From Quercus robur (lineage: Eukaryota; Streptophyta; Magnoliopsida; Fagales; Fagaceae), in contig NC_065544.1 in NCBI RefSeq assembly GCF_932294415.1, positions 12,561,351 through 12,625,350 of the forward strand: 64,000 nucleotides of DNA. Direction: 5' to 3'. The notes below the pieces were generated by a model. That model was not told the DNA's origin and searched no databases. It was given only the letters and a program-made list of their open reading frames with translations. The position numbers and the translations under genes were made by a program. Positions 1-12,600 of this stretch are shown in pieces; position 1 is the stretch's first letter, and the number at the start of each line of letters is the position of its first letter.

Positions 1-1
1 G

Positions 2-364
2 CAACTCAACGCGCCGTCACCTGATGTAGAGCTTCAACTCATTGCCGTCGGCTAGTCCGAGATGGGTTTGGTTCGAAGAGGCGGTTCCGGGAAAAATCAT
101 GGTGATCGGAGTGGTTGTGAGGCGAGGAGTATGAACTGGGAACATGGGTTTGGACCAAGTGAAGATCAAAGCTTGGACAGAGAGCTGACTGGCGGCAACG
201 ACGGCATGTTGGGCTATCCTGGTGTTTGTACCGGCCATGGAGAGGGTTTTCAGGTAGCTCGATCTGATCTTGGCTCCTTAAGTGATGAGAGTGGGGAATG
301 TATAGCTCTTGGTGCGGACCTGATGATGTTGGAAGGAAGATGTGATGGTGGGTCTTACCATTGA
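2..364 (+). pseudogene. Possible tail of LINE ORF1
   Basis: An open frame precedes ORF2 and overlaps it slightly, where a LINE ORF1 (nucleic-acid-binding, gag-like) would end. It is rich in Gly, Ser, Asp and Glu. No zinc knuckle is visible in the part present. An in-frame TAG at 53-55 interrupts it. The assignment rests on position rather than on recognised sequence. Confidence 0.4.
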
Positions 365-395
365 GTTTTGTCATGTCTCAGCTTTATTTGTCATT

Positions 396-3300
396 ATGAA
401 TAGCATTATTTGGAATTGTAGAGGTGCTTCAAAGCCTTCTTTTCAGAAGCGTGTTTGGGAGATAGTGCAGAAGTATAATCCGGCTATTTTGGTGGTAATG
501 GAAACTCGTGTTGGGGTAAATAGAGCTAGGGAAATCACTGGGAGACTCCCTTTTGATGGAGTTATTCGCTCCGATGCAGTTGGGTTTGCTGGTGGAATAT
601 GGGTGCTGTGGAATTCTGATAGAGTTGACGTTGCCCATTTGGCCAGTACTGAGCAAGAAATTCACTTTACGGTTAAGGTACGCAGTTCAAATGTTATTTG
701 GCTTTTTTCTGCTGTGGATGCTAGTCCTAGGTGTGCTGAAAGACATATTTTATGGAATAATCTTATGAAAGTAGCAGACCTTCATAATATGCCTTGGGTT
801 ATAGCAGGGGATTTTAATGAACCTTTGGTTAATGATGATAAATTTGGTGGTAGAGCGGTTAGTGTGAACAGCTTTCTTTTGTTTAAGGAGTGTTTAGATA
901 AATGTAGTATGATGGACATCGGCTTTGCGGGTCCTCGGTACACTTGGACCAATAGAAGGGAAATTCAAGCCTTGATTCAGGAGAGAATAGACAGGTTCTT
1001 TGTGAACCCTCAGTGGTGTTTGCTTTATCCGGCTGCTAAAGTCACCCATCTTCCTAGATACCACTTTGATCACTGCCCTGTTCTGTTAGAGATGCAACCA
1101 GGTGTAAGCAGGGGGAAGAAGAGGCCGTTTAGGTTTCAAACGTGCTGGTTGCTTGACCCTACCTTCCCTGTTATTGTTTCTCAAGCTTGGGGAGGTGCAG
1201 ATAATCTTGCTGAGGCCATTGAGAGCTTCACTAGGAATGTTGTGGACTAGAATAAAAATCAGTTCGGGAATATTTTTACAAGGAAGAAAATTCTGATGGC
1301 TAGAATCAATGGTATTCAAAAGGCTATTGCTTTTAAACCTTCTAGTTTTCTTCTCAAGCTGGAAGTGGATCTCCTTAGGGATCTTGATCTTGTTCTCAAT
1401 CAAGAAGAGGAGTTATGGGCTCTGAAGTCTCGGGTTAATTGGTTGGTTCAAGGGGATCGTAATACAGCTTTCTACCATGTTTCAACTTTGGTTAGGAGGA
1501 AAAGGAATCAAATCATGGCTATTAAGAATTTAGTGGGGGAGTGGATCCTTGAGGAGAATGATATTAAATAGTTTATTAGAAGCGGTTTTAGTGGGATATA
1601 CACAACATCTCATGAGGCTGTTTCAAGGGATGAGACTAGTTTTGTCCAGTATCAGGCTAGCCTATCAGATGGGGAGAGGGAGAGCATCAATGAAGAGGTT
1701 ACTGATATAGAAATCAAGGCTGCCTTGTGGGCTCTAAAACCATTTAAAGCCCCAGGTCCGGATGGACTTCATGCGGGCTTCTTCCAAAAATTTTGGCCGG
1801 TAGTGGGGGACTCTATGATTGAGGAAGTTAAGCAGATTTTTAGGAGTGGGAAAGTGCCTGAGCATCTGAATAGGACTTTTATTGCTTTGATTCCTAAGAT
1901 CCAAGGTCCTGAGACTTTAGGTAATTACAGACCTATTAGTCTGTGTAATACGGTGTATAAAGTGGTGACCAAGATCATTGTGGCAAAGCTGAGACCTTTT
2001 TTGGATAAGCTTATTTCCCCCCTTCAGACGGCTTTTGTCTTGGGTAGAAAGGGTATTGATAATGTCATCATTGCCCAAGAGATAATCCATTCCCTTGGGA
2101 AAAAGAAAGGGAAGACGGGATACATGGCCTTAAAGATTGATTTGGAGAAGGCTTATGACAAACTTGAGTGGGGTTTTATTCGGAACATGCTTATTAGGAT
2201 TAACCTTCCCACACAGCTTATAGATGTTATAATGAGTTGGGTGTTGACGGTCTCCACCTCCATTTTGTTTAATGGGGAAGTCTTGGATCCGATTCTTCCT
2301 TCTAGAGGGATAAGGCAGGGTGACCCACTCTCCTCGTATCTGTTCATCATTTGCATAGATTTTCTTGGCCAGTTAATAGAAGAGAAGTGCAATATGAAGA
2401 CTTGGCAACCAGTTAAAGCCTCTCAAAGTGGTCCTGAATTCTCTCATCTCTTCTTTGCGGATGACCTCATCGTTTTTGCTAAGGCAGATTGGGTTAATTG
2501 TGCCGCCATTAGAGATGTTCTTGATGATTTTTGTGAGTTATCTGGGCAATCTGTGAGTGAAGCTAAGTCGAAGGTGTATTTCTCCCCAAATGTAGACTGT
2601 GACACAAGGGAATCTCTTTGTGACATTCTGGGTTTTGCTTCCACTCCTTTTTTGGGGAAGTATCTTGGCTTCCCTCTCAAGCATCCTGGCTCTTCTTCTC
2701 AGGAGTACAACTTCATCCTTGATAGAGCTAAACAAAAGCTTTCGGGTTGGAAGGCTAACATGCTTTCTTTGGCGGGCCGGAATGTTCTCATTCAAGCCTC
2801 TTTAGCTGCTGTTCCTTCGTATGTCATGCAATGTGACTTGTTGCCTGGTAGAATTTTGAATGGATTAGATAAATTGAATCGAAATTTCCTTTGGGGTTCT
2901 TCTGAGGCTGCCAAGAAGATTCATTGGGTTGGTTGGGATAAAGTGATAAAGTCTAAGGAGGAAGGGGGGCTTGGGTTGCAATTTGCAAAGGAGAAGAATA
3001 TAGCTCTCCTTTCTAAGCTTAATTGGAGGTTCCATACTGAAAAGGAGGCCCCTTGGGCTAGAGTTTTGAATATGAAGTATTGTAATCCGAGAAGAAGAGT
3101 TGCTACCAATGCTAATAGGCTTCCTTGTTCTCACATTTGGGTTGCGATGAAAAAAGGTATGGACACTTTCAATAAGGGTAGCAGATGGTTGGTTGGTAGG
3201 GATAGTGGGCTTAATGTCTGGCAAAGCAATTGGACTAATGGAGGTTCTCTTAGAGGCTTGATTCAGGGTCCTATCACGAGGGAGGCTAGCCAGCTAGAAG

Positions 3301-4526
3301 TGAAAGACTTTATGATAGACACTGGTTGGGATTGGGGGAAGATTCCCTTTGATCTTCCTATTGAGGTTAGAAGGTTGATTCAAGCAACCCCAGTGACTTT
3401 GTTGAGTAGAGGTGTTGATAAGTTGGCTTGGTCGGGATCTCCTAAAGGCACCTTTGACTTGAAGAGTGCTTATAGGATTGCCATGGGGGATGAAGGGATA
3501 GATCTTTTCCCATCTCGTTGGATTTGGAAAGTGAATACTCTTCCAAGGATCAGAACTTTTCTTTGGAAGTGTGCCCATAATAGCATTGGAGTTAAGGTTT
3601 GCCTTGAGAGGAGAGGTGTTAGTCATGATGCTACTTGCCCTTTATGCCAGGAAGGAGCTGAAAGCATTTTACATGCCCTGAGAGATTGCCCTCTTTTAAG
3701 AGGCCTGTGGAACCAGTTGGGGATTTTACCTTCTAATCAAGCCTTTTGAAGTAGCAACCTTCAAGATTGGCTGATGTTAAATAGTAAATTTAAGCACAGT
3801 TTAGGTGCTAACCACCCCCCTTGGAATGTTGTTTTTCCTTTTGCTGTGTGGAATGTCTGGAAGAGTAGAAACAATGCGGTCTTCAATGGTAAAAGTAGGA
3901 ACTCGAAGCTTGATTTGGTGATTATAAACCAAGCAGTGGAATTTTTTCATTGCCTTTCCTCTCCAAGGCTGATGACTCGGAAAATCTTAAGGAGGATTAG
4001 GTGGGAGAAGCCGATTCAAGGATGGTGGAAGCTTAACACAGATGGCTCTTATTGTGGTAACACTGGTTTGGCAGGTTGTGGAGGGGTGATTAGAGATGAT
4101 GCAGGTAGGTGGGTTATGGGTTTTAGTAGGAGTATTGGAATGACCAACAGCTTTGCCGCTGAGCTATGGGGTTTAAGGGAGGGTCTTCTTTTATGCAGCA
4201 ACCTTAACATTAATGCTCTTGAAGTTGAACTTGATGCCAAGGCTATTGTGGACGCCTTGGATAATCCTTCTTATGTGAATAATGTCATATCGCCTTTGTT
4301 GGATGATTGCAAACTATTGATTTCTTGCATTTCGCAATTTTGTATTAAACATTGCTTCCACCAGGCGAATAGGTGTGCGGATAGTTTTGCTAGATTAAGC
4401 TATTATCTAGATGCTGATTTCTCTACCTTTGATAGTCCGCCTGTGGACCTTATAGATGTTTTTGAGGATGACCTCAATGGGGTGTTTTGTAATAGAATCT
4501 GTTCTGATTGTATTGTTGCTGCTTAG
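396..4526 (+). pseudogene. LINE ORF2: endonuclease, reverse transcriptase, RNase H (three nonsense codons)
   Basis: The likely start is the ATG at 396, giving MNSIIWNCRG, the usual opening of plant L1 endonucleases. The endonuclease (396 to about 1250) has AGDFNEP near 803-825. The reverse transcriptase (about 1725-2500) has the APGPDG entry motif, IDLEKAYD, GIRQGDPLSSYLF and the catalytic FADD near 2454-2465. A zinc-binding RT-associated domain follows (about 3510-3720; CPLCQ and HALRDCP). The RNase H (about 4010-4420) has NTDGSY with a later AAEL and an ELDAKA motif. Stops lie at 1248-1250 (TAG), 1569-1571 (TAG) and 3747-3749 (TGA). All remaining sequence stays in a single frame up to the natural TAG at 4524-4526. 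The protein would nick target DNA and copy its own RNA by target-primed reverse transcription. This copy cannot do so without readthrough. Confidence 0.93.
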
Positions 4527-4567
4527 TTTGTAATGAAGCTTTTTTAACCAAAAAAATAAAAAAAAAA

Positions 4568-6643
4568 GACATAGGAAACATTATAAAAATAAATAAACTA
4601 AAATAAAAAAGATGTAGGCATTTCCTAGAAACTATGATGGACTTTAACCAAAAGGTAGTCCACAAAATTTTTAACATTAAGTCAAACAAATGTCATGGAA
4701 TTGACTGTTTTTTCTCTTCAAGTTTGAAGTGAAGTGTCGTTCTTTCAAACCTAAATAAATTAAAGGAGGTGTTATTAGCCCAATTTTTATTGCACATTCT
4801 CTAGCATTGCTCAGTCAAGAATTATCAAAGTTTGGAGGGAAATTATAGGTTTGGAAAAATAAAATGTAACTAAAGCTCAAGTGCTTTCTTATTAATGAAA
4901 AGAAACCAATTACATTAGAAATTTTAGGAGGGATGATAATTGGAATCATGGTTGAAATCAATTAATACAATAAGATAATAAAAAAAAAAGCTTAAGTCGT
5001 ATAATAGATTAATAGTTTTATATTGTTACTAGCATTCAGCTTGTTTGAGTAAATCTCTTAAGAAACTAATTACAAATTATCTCAATAAGTTCTTTGTTGT
5101 GTTTTTCTATCGATTGAGCTTCTCTTTATACTTGAGGATGTAGCAGTTATCTACGTATCTCTAGTTATGCTTTCCATGTGTTCCTTGTTGAACCTCAATG
5201 CCATGTGTTAAACTCCCTGAGGATAAATCAATGCCTCTTATCAACATTGTGGGCATCGCTCTTGGCCTTAATTTGTTTTACCTGAATTGCCACATCATCT
5301 CTCTATTAGTATTTCTTAACTATTTGTTTCATATTACACCATGCGTTCCAATTCAACAAATGTTATTTTAGTGAGAAAGTTTAGACATAAAATATTATTG
5401 ACAAAAAAATTTCACACCATAACTACAGAAAATGGTGGATGGAGTTGGGAGTATTTCTAAGTAGTCTTGTTTTCACATCATTAATGTCTTTTTCCCCACT
5501 ATTACGCAATAGAAAAAATAAAACTGATTTTAGTGCGAAAATAACATTTCCTATTTTTCTCACTTTGGTTCTCCTTTAAAGTCAAAGTTTGATCATTATT
5601 TAAATAAATAAATAAATAACACCAAACTTTGATCTTCTAAGAATTTTTAACAAAAAATTTGAAAAAAACTACACAAGAAATAGTTTTCACATATTTTTTT
5701 TGAATTTTTTATTAAACTATTGGGAATTGTGATTATGGTTCAAAGAATTATAGCAAGGAAATGTTAGAAACAAACAATCATACTCACTTCCATGCATCAC
5801 TCTCCCATTCCAGCATGTAATGAGACACTTGCATTCTTGAACTAAAATCAAAGCAATAGCATATAGTTATAGTTTATCAACCAAAACCATGTAATGTTTT
5901 AGATTCTCATTCACTAAGAAAAAACTACACACATTTTTGTGCAAACTATTATACACTAATCACAATATTTCTTCTTAACAATTATAAAAAAATTTTAACA
6001 CTCCGTTAAATTTATTGTAAACATGATAGAACAAACCATTTAAAAGCGCATGGACTTGTTTCAACCTAGTGAAACTTTAAACTTGAAGAAAACACCCTCA
6101 CATAAAAAAAAAAAAGGAAAAAAGATGGGGGATAGTACCAAACCAAGAAACAGCTAACCCACATTTCCCTTATCGTACTAGAGAATAAATTCGGACGAAA
6201 CTTTAAATTCTCAAAAATTTACTCCCCCTATAACACCCCCCCCCCCCCCCCCCCCCAAAAAAAAAGAAAAAGAAAAAAAAGAAGAAGCTCATGGGCGATA
6301 GCCATAAAGCATAATCATCATTATAAATTAATAAAAAATATTTACAGACACCATTCCATCATTATCAATTTTCAGAAAATCACTAACTTTTTATACTCTA
6401 ATATACAGAATTGACTGGCATTCCAGCTTGCTTCCATACAATTCATAGAAAGGATAAAATCGCTTATGAACACTCAAAGAACTTCTGGACTAGCCTTGAA
6501 TGCATGACGATTTTGGGTTTCCTAAGCCTAAATCTGCGTGAATTCTCTCTATGCTATATAATTCAATAAAATCAAGCAGCATTTTGTTTCATGAGCTTGA
6601 AGGATAACACCTTCCTATGTACAGTAGAGCACTATTGGTACAA
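4568..6643. other. Intergenic, AT-rich; no gene seen
   Basis: This stretch is AT-rich with many in-frame stops on both strands. It holds a run of 21 C at 6236-6256 followed by an A-rich tract. The last ~100 bases before 6644 are probably the 3' UTR of the minus-strand polymerase gene. I see no coding signal or recognisable transposon. Confidence 0.6.
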
Positions 6644-9600
6644 TTACCTATTTTTGGCTGGCAAGAAATAATGAGCGATGCTGGAACCCTTTTTAACCAC
6701 ATTTGGCCGCTTATGAGGCCTGAGCCAAGCCTGAACTTCTTCCTGGATTTCTGGTGGTAACTCGTTAATCACAGAGGGGTCTATCTCATCAACTTTGTAA
6801 CGCCATGATTCACTTTGTTGTTCAATATGAGCTGAAGTAGAACAACCACTGTTTGTCCCAGTTTGTTCAGGAATACTTTCTTTAGGCAGCTCAGTTTGAT
6901 TTGGTTCTGAACAGATACTACTTGTAGATTGAAAACCTGAAATATACTTCAAATTTTAGAGAGAGTACCGCAAGGAATTGGCATAAATGGAAAATCCAAA
7001 AGTTGGATTTAAAAATTACCAACAGATTCTGCTGCTTGAACATCTTGGAGTTGGATGGCTTCAACATGCTCCTGCTTCCTTAAAGAACTGGGATCACAAG
7101 TCTTAAAGAACCTCCGGATTGAACTCGTTCCCTGCCACAACATATTTAAGAAACAAATTAACATAACTTTCTAGGAGCCACATGTTAATCAGCACTGAAA
7201 GGACTGAGCAGAATAAAAACTCTATTTCTTTTGCCATTATGGCTCTGAGATCAACTTTTGACTGGATGAAAGATTTGGGCAGCTTACCCACATTTTTGAA
7301 TTTTAAATTTCCATTTGTAGTTAGATAGTGCCATAGTGGTCACTTTTGAATAATTCCCACATACTTGATTTGTACCCTTCATCAATTTTTTCTGGTAACA
7401 AAATTAGTTTAACATATCTGAAAAGATATGACCATTACTGTTTATTAATGAATCGTTGGGCCTGAATTCAAATTGTATTTGCCAAATTTCTTATTGCCCA
7501 GATCTCAACAGCCAGGTTTTAACTCAAATTTCTTTAAATATTTCAGTCCCATATCCAAATTATCCTAAAAATTTTCACATCATAATCTAAACTTTTACTC
7601 CAAATTAAGTTAAACATTAAGAACAATCATAATTCCATAGGTTTTACCATAACTTCACTTTCTTAGCAGAATTTTCCACAATTACATGTAAAATTAAGTT
7701 GTGATTGGCTCATGCCCTCAGTAGATTTGGGAACATAAAAGGAATAGAATAGCTCAAAATGATGCAGGAGAATTTCAGCCCAGTGAAGAGAAAGAAGCCC
7801 ATTAGTCCATTGTCATTATTTCTCAATATTACATTTAACCTATATATTATGTCTCTAGTATTTAATAGGTCACGTGACTTTTAATGAAGTTGGATGATAT
7901 TTAATTGTTTTATGTAAGATGAAGAGCTAGGATTCTAGGGTTACTAAAGGCTATTATAAATGAGCAAAACTTAGGTACAGTACTTAGATGTTGTTCCTTA
8001 CGTTTCCCTCTTAAAATTCAACCATGTGGCAGTACTTAATTAAAAATACACTTTCATCCCATGAGAAAAAAGCCACATGACTGAATTTTAAGAGAAGAAC
8101 CTAAGGAACAGCATTTAAGTATTGTACCTAAGTTTTGTCCATTATAAATAGCCTCTTTTGAGTAATTGTAGACAGCTTTTTCAGCTTTTTTTAACTATTT
8201 CATGAAATTTCAGATAATTTCTTCTTAATCCCTTTTCCTACACTAGATCTAAGTTCTCCTCACCACATCACAAAAGCACGATGATTGAGGAAGTAACATA
8301 TATGATATATTCAAATATGTGCATTCCAACAGACAATAAAAGTTGCTATCAAGTGGAACAACAGAACCTAAATTTTATAAAAGGGGCTTCTATAGGACAA
8401 AAGAAAATGTTGAAGCAAATGGTATAAGCCATGTAAACTAGAATTAAAAGATAGAGAAGAAGAGTTTATGTACCCATGAAAGAGTATTTCACCAATGTGG
8501 TAAAAACACAAAGAACTTTAGCAAATTTGTACTCCCCTGTGTACACAGGTAGGCAGTTTGAAAAACTGAATAATGACGAGGGCACCAGAGCTGGGCCAAA
8601 TGATTAATATAGTTTTGTCCAGCAAATTACTATCCAAACAAGGATGTGATCTACTTAAATATCCTGATTGTTTAACATATGTTGTTAAATTTTTTATTTA
8701 TAAACGAAGTCAGATTTTCTCAACATGCAAAAATCTTGAACAATGGATGTCCTTATGATAGGATTGTCATAGTGACACATTTAGCAGTGCAATCTTAGCG
8801 AAGAGCTAAAGTAACTGCACTTACAGACCTTATCTTTTGATGTTTTTTTTTTCTGCAAACCTCGATCCAAACTTGGCATGGCATATTTAATCCTAGATTC
8901 TTCTGTAGGGAATTCTCTTTGTTGCTCACTTTGACTCATCCCCAAACAGCTTTCACTTCCTAGACAAACACCTGTCTTTAGTATGATGTGGTAGGGAAAA
9001 TTAAAGAGGAAAATGGGAGAACAAAAAGTGCTAAACCACACAAGAAACTACCTGAAGGCAACAACGGTGAAGTTTCTTGGGCAATACTATTTTGCATCTG
9101 TTGTGATGACAAACATGATGGATCCTGCACATGAAAAAATCTCATGATTGGACCACAAGAAGCATTTGCCTAAATTTGTCATTCAAGAATCAAGACCCAC
9201 ATCTTGGTTCATTAACAGCACAAGCCACACACTAAGAAGAAAGGTTAGATTTCTGCCCAAACTCCATACAAGATGTTAAAGCCATCTAAAATCTAACCAC
9301 CCATGCTAGATATGCAATACTGGTGTACAAACATTTCAAAGGGTTAAACACTACATTCTTGTATAATATATTAATGATCATGAAAGCAGAATTTCAGTTA
9401 ACAAAATAATGAATCTGCATATAGCAAAACCTGGTCTTTCCATGTTTTACTTTTGTCTTCCTGATGATCCAGAGTAGGGATAGCATGCTTGATCTCCTTT
9501 TCTTCTCCAGGGAACACAATCTGTGGCTCAGTTAAATTCAACCCTGAATAGCTTTCACTTTCTAACAAACAACAGCCATGAGAATATTAGAAAACCAAGA

Positions 9601-12600
9601 GTGAACAAGAAGTGCATTTGAGACTGGAAATACCTGAAGGTGACAATGGTGCAGCATCTTGTATGAGGTTATCCTGTGATTTCTCTGATGAAGAGCGGGG
9701 TGGGCACTGGCCATGAAAGTATTTCATGATTGAACATGTTCCCTAGCAAACATATAGGAATCAAAATTAAAGTCAAGGGCCAGCAAGTCTAAGATTGAAG
9801 AATTAGATGAGCCTAAAATTTATTTAAGCAGCTTATTGATTAATTCATTTTGAAACTGCTATAATAAATACTTCTTAATTACTACATAAAAAGAAGCACC
9901 TCCCCAACCCCCTCTCCCAAAAGAGAGAGAGAGAGAGAGAAGCACCTACCCTGTGGATAACAACATTGCATATGCTAAACACATATTTTGTTGGACATAT
10001 TGAGGGGGGGGGGGGGGGGACGAAAAGAAGAAGAGACCCAGAAATTATAAGTCCAAGTCATAACATGATAAGAATCAAGTAAAACTTACAGATGGTGTGT
10101 CCAAAATTTTACTTGCTGAAACAGAAAGGCCTGTTATTCCCCAACCATTGTATTGACTTCCTTGAGTTTTAGATTTGTAAGTGCCCATATAATCGCGTAA
10201 TCCAGCTTGAAATAGGTTCATGGCATCTTCTTGAATCTTGATAGTCCCATACCTTAGGGGACAAGACTTGGAAGGGAACTTCTTGTGTGAATCTGAGTCA
10301 CCTAACTGCAGGATAATTAAATTGAAGGATGAGTGAGTATAAATAAAATGTATAAATCCAAAATTAATGAAGGAAAAATAGGAACCTTGTATGCTCTAGC
10401 ATGCAAAGTCAATGTGTGAGCAATCCGTTTATTTTGGTCCAAGTCAAAGTGAAGGCGTTCACTCAGTTCTTCACAAAGTTCATTGAGCCAGTGTTGAACC
10501 TGGAGGAAGAGCCACCAAATTGAGTAAAAATTATTTGCTGAGATGAACTTCAGCGTGAGGGACGTAAGCATTTCAAGAAACGTTTTGTAGAAACAAGAAC
10601 ATAGCAGGACTAGAAGTCAGAAAAATGTAGATAAAAAAAAATTAACATTATCTATTTAAATTCTCTCTTTCCCTTTCAGACCAATCATGTAAGAAAAACG
10701 GGTAGTGCCATTTATAGTTACTCAATCCAGTAAGTTTTTATCAATTGGTTGTTCCCTCTAACAATCTATAATAGCACTGGTTCTTTGTTGCATGCAAAAC
10801 CATTTGATCATATTAAACTTACCACACAAAAAAAGAAAGAAAGAAAAAAACTGATACATCTTATCATCTAATGTGACAAGGCTCAAATAAACTGATCATA
10901 TTACAAACACAAGTCAATTTCCCCAATTTGTCAACGGCTCAATTTTTTATTTTTTTTCTTTTTAAGACCTAGGTGAGATTATTTATTTATTAAAGAGACT
11001 TGCTTCTTAGTCCCAAATATTGAGTTCTTCAATGTGGAAGTTTTGAACTATTTGAGCATTGAAAGAAAAACTTATTTTATTTTATTTTTTATTATCAGTA
11101 CATTGTAAGAGAAACCTGTCCAATTAGATAATTTCGCAAAGATCATACAATAACAATCATGCAGAGATATTGATTTTAATGGAGATTAACTTATTAATGA
11201 GGTAAATGGCATAGCAGCAAAGGTGATGAACCACAAGCACATGTACATTGAGAATAGCATCAGAAGTTGCCATTGGGAAAGTGTCATCTTCTCAGCTAAA
11301 CAATGCAAGGCCAGTTCAAATTTTTAATAATAATAAAACAACAGCAACAACAACAATAAAAGAGGAGGTTCAACAAGTTTGGGTAGAAAAATAATTCTAT
11401 GAATAACAATTGCAAAGTCCAATACATCTGCTTGACTGCTTTTGTTCGCCATATCATCACAATTGACTTCAAGGGTCAAACAAGCCAGCATATGAATCTT
11501 GGGAAACAGATTCTCTCTCAAAATGTAAAAGGGTTGCCATGCCCATAAGTACAGGCAGTGGGGCTGCTCACCCAACATATCCTAGTTAAAAGTTGAAGCC
11601 TTAAGTCATTATTAAAGACTTTTTACATCATTTACAATCCTGCTTTCAACACTTAAGATGTTTTATAGAATCCAGGATGATATATTTGTTATGCAAAGAA
11701 TATATAAAACATACCAAACCACATGGCCCATATCTGGCATGCATTGTCCAACCATTATGCCTCACTAAATGAACAATAAAGTGGGAGTATACCATAGAGT
11801 TGGTAATGTGACTTCAGACATTTTGGGATTTAATACAAGAAAAACATTCTTCATTTTGAGTAAATATTAATGCCTTCATCAATATCATTTTAATGACAGA
11901 TGATAAGGGATGGTCAGATCATACAGTATAATAAACAGAGGGTATTCATCCGGTTAACAGAATACTTCTTACAGAATCAATTGTCTTCAGGGCCCGAGGG
12001 CCAGGAAATGTCTTCCCAGAACCATGACTCTTGGGAAGAAGGCGTCCCTGAACTTCTTCCCCACTGATTCCCCTTGCAATATTCCACAACCAAGTGCTGG
12101 AATCCATGTAAAAAAATAGATATTAGGAGGTACATTTGGGTAATTGTTGGACAAGCAAGCTGATGGATAACTGAAATTGACAAAGGGCCTTTCTCCAGAA
12201 ACTATTCAGCATAGGGAAATATTATTTTTATTTTTATTTTTATTTTTGATAAAAAAATATCATAGTCAAATTGGATAAAGCATAATAAATTTTGAAAAAA
12301 AGAAAGAAAGAAAAAGAAAGCAACAACAATATTCGGAGATAACTGAAAAAATAATAAGAAGACAACCATTACAGCTTGGGGAAGTCACCAAATTTTAGTC
12401 AACTTTGGAAGAAACTATTGAGATGTATGTAAATTATTTCAAGAAAATTGTGTATTTTACAGGACAAACCTATTAAGATAGTAAGCTACATATAGTAATG
12501 ATAAATAAAATAAGTTGCTCATGATCTATAGGTTCAAAACATTCAGAGAATATTTAAAAGGAGAGGTAGTGACCCAGTATTGACGCCATAACACTCTTGT

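Larger units (their letters stand above)
1..4567 (+). mobile_element. L1-type LINE (non-LTR retrotransposon), 5' end outside window
   Basis: The order is ORF1 tail, AP-endonuclease, reverse transcriptase, zinc-binding RT-associated domain, RNase H and an A-rich tail at about 4550-4567. This is the structure of plant L1-clade LINEs that carry a C-terminal RNase H. The 5' part lies outside the window, so its length and target-site duplication cannot be judged. The coding frame is open from 342 to 4526 except for three stop codons, so the copy is inactive but not old enough to have collected frameshifts. Confidence 0.93.

Noticed and set aside
1-374. Minus-strand frames of 73 and 111 codons at the window start
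   Set aside because: They are antisense to the LINE ORF1/ORF2 junction and have His/Pro/Ser-rich shadow composition.
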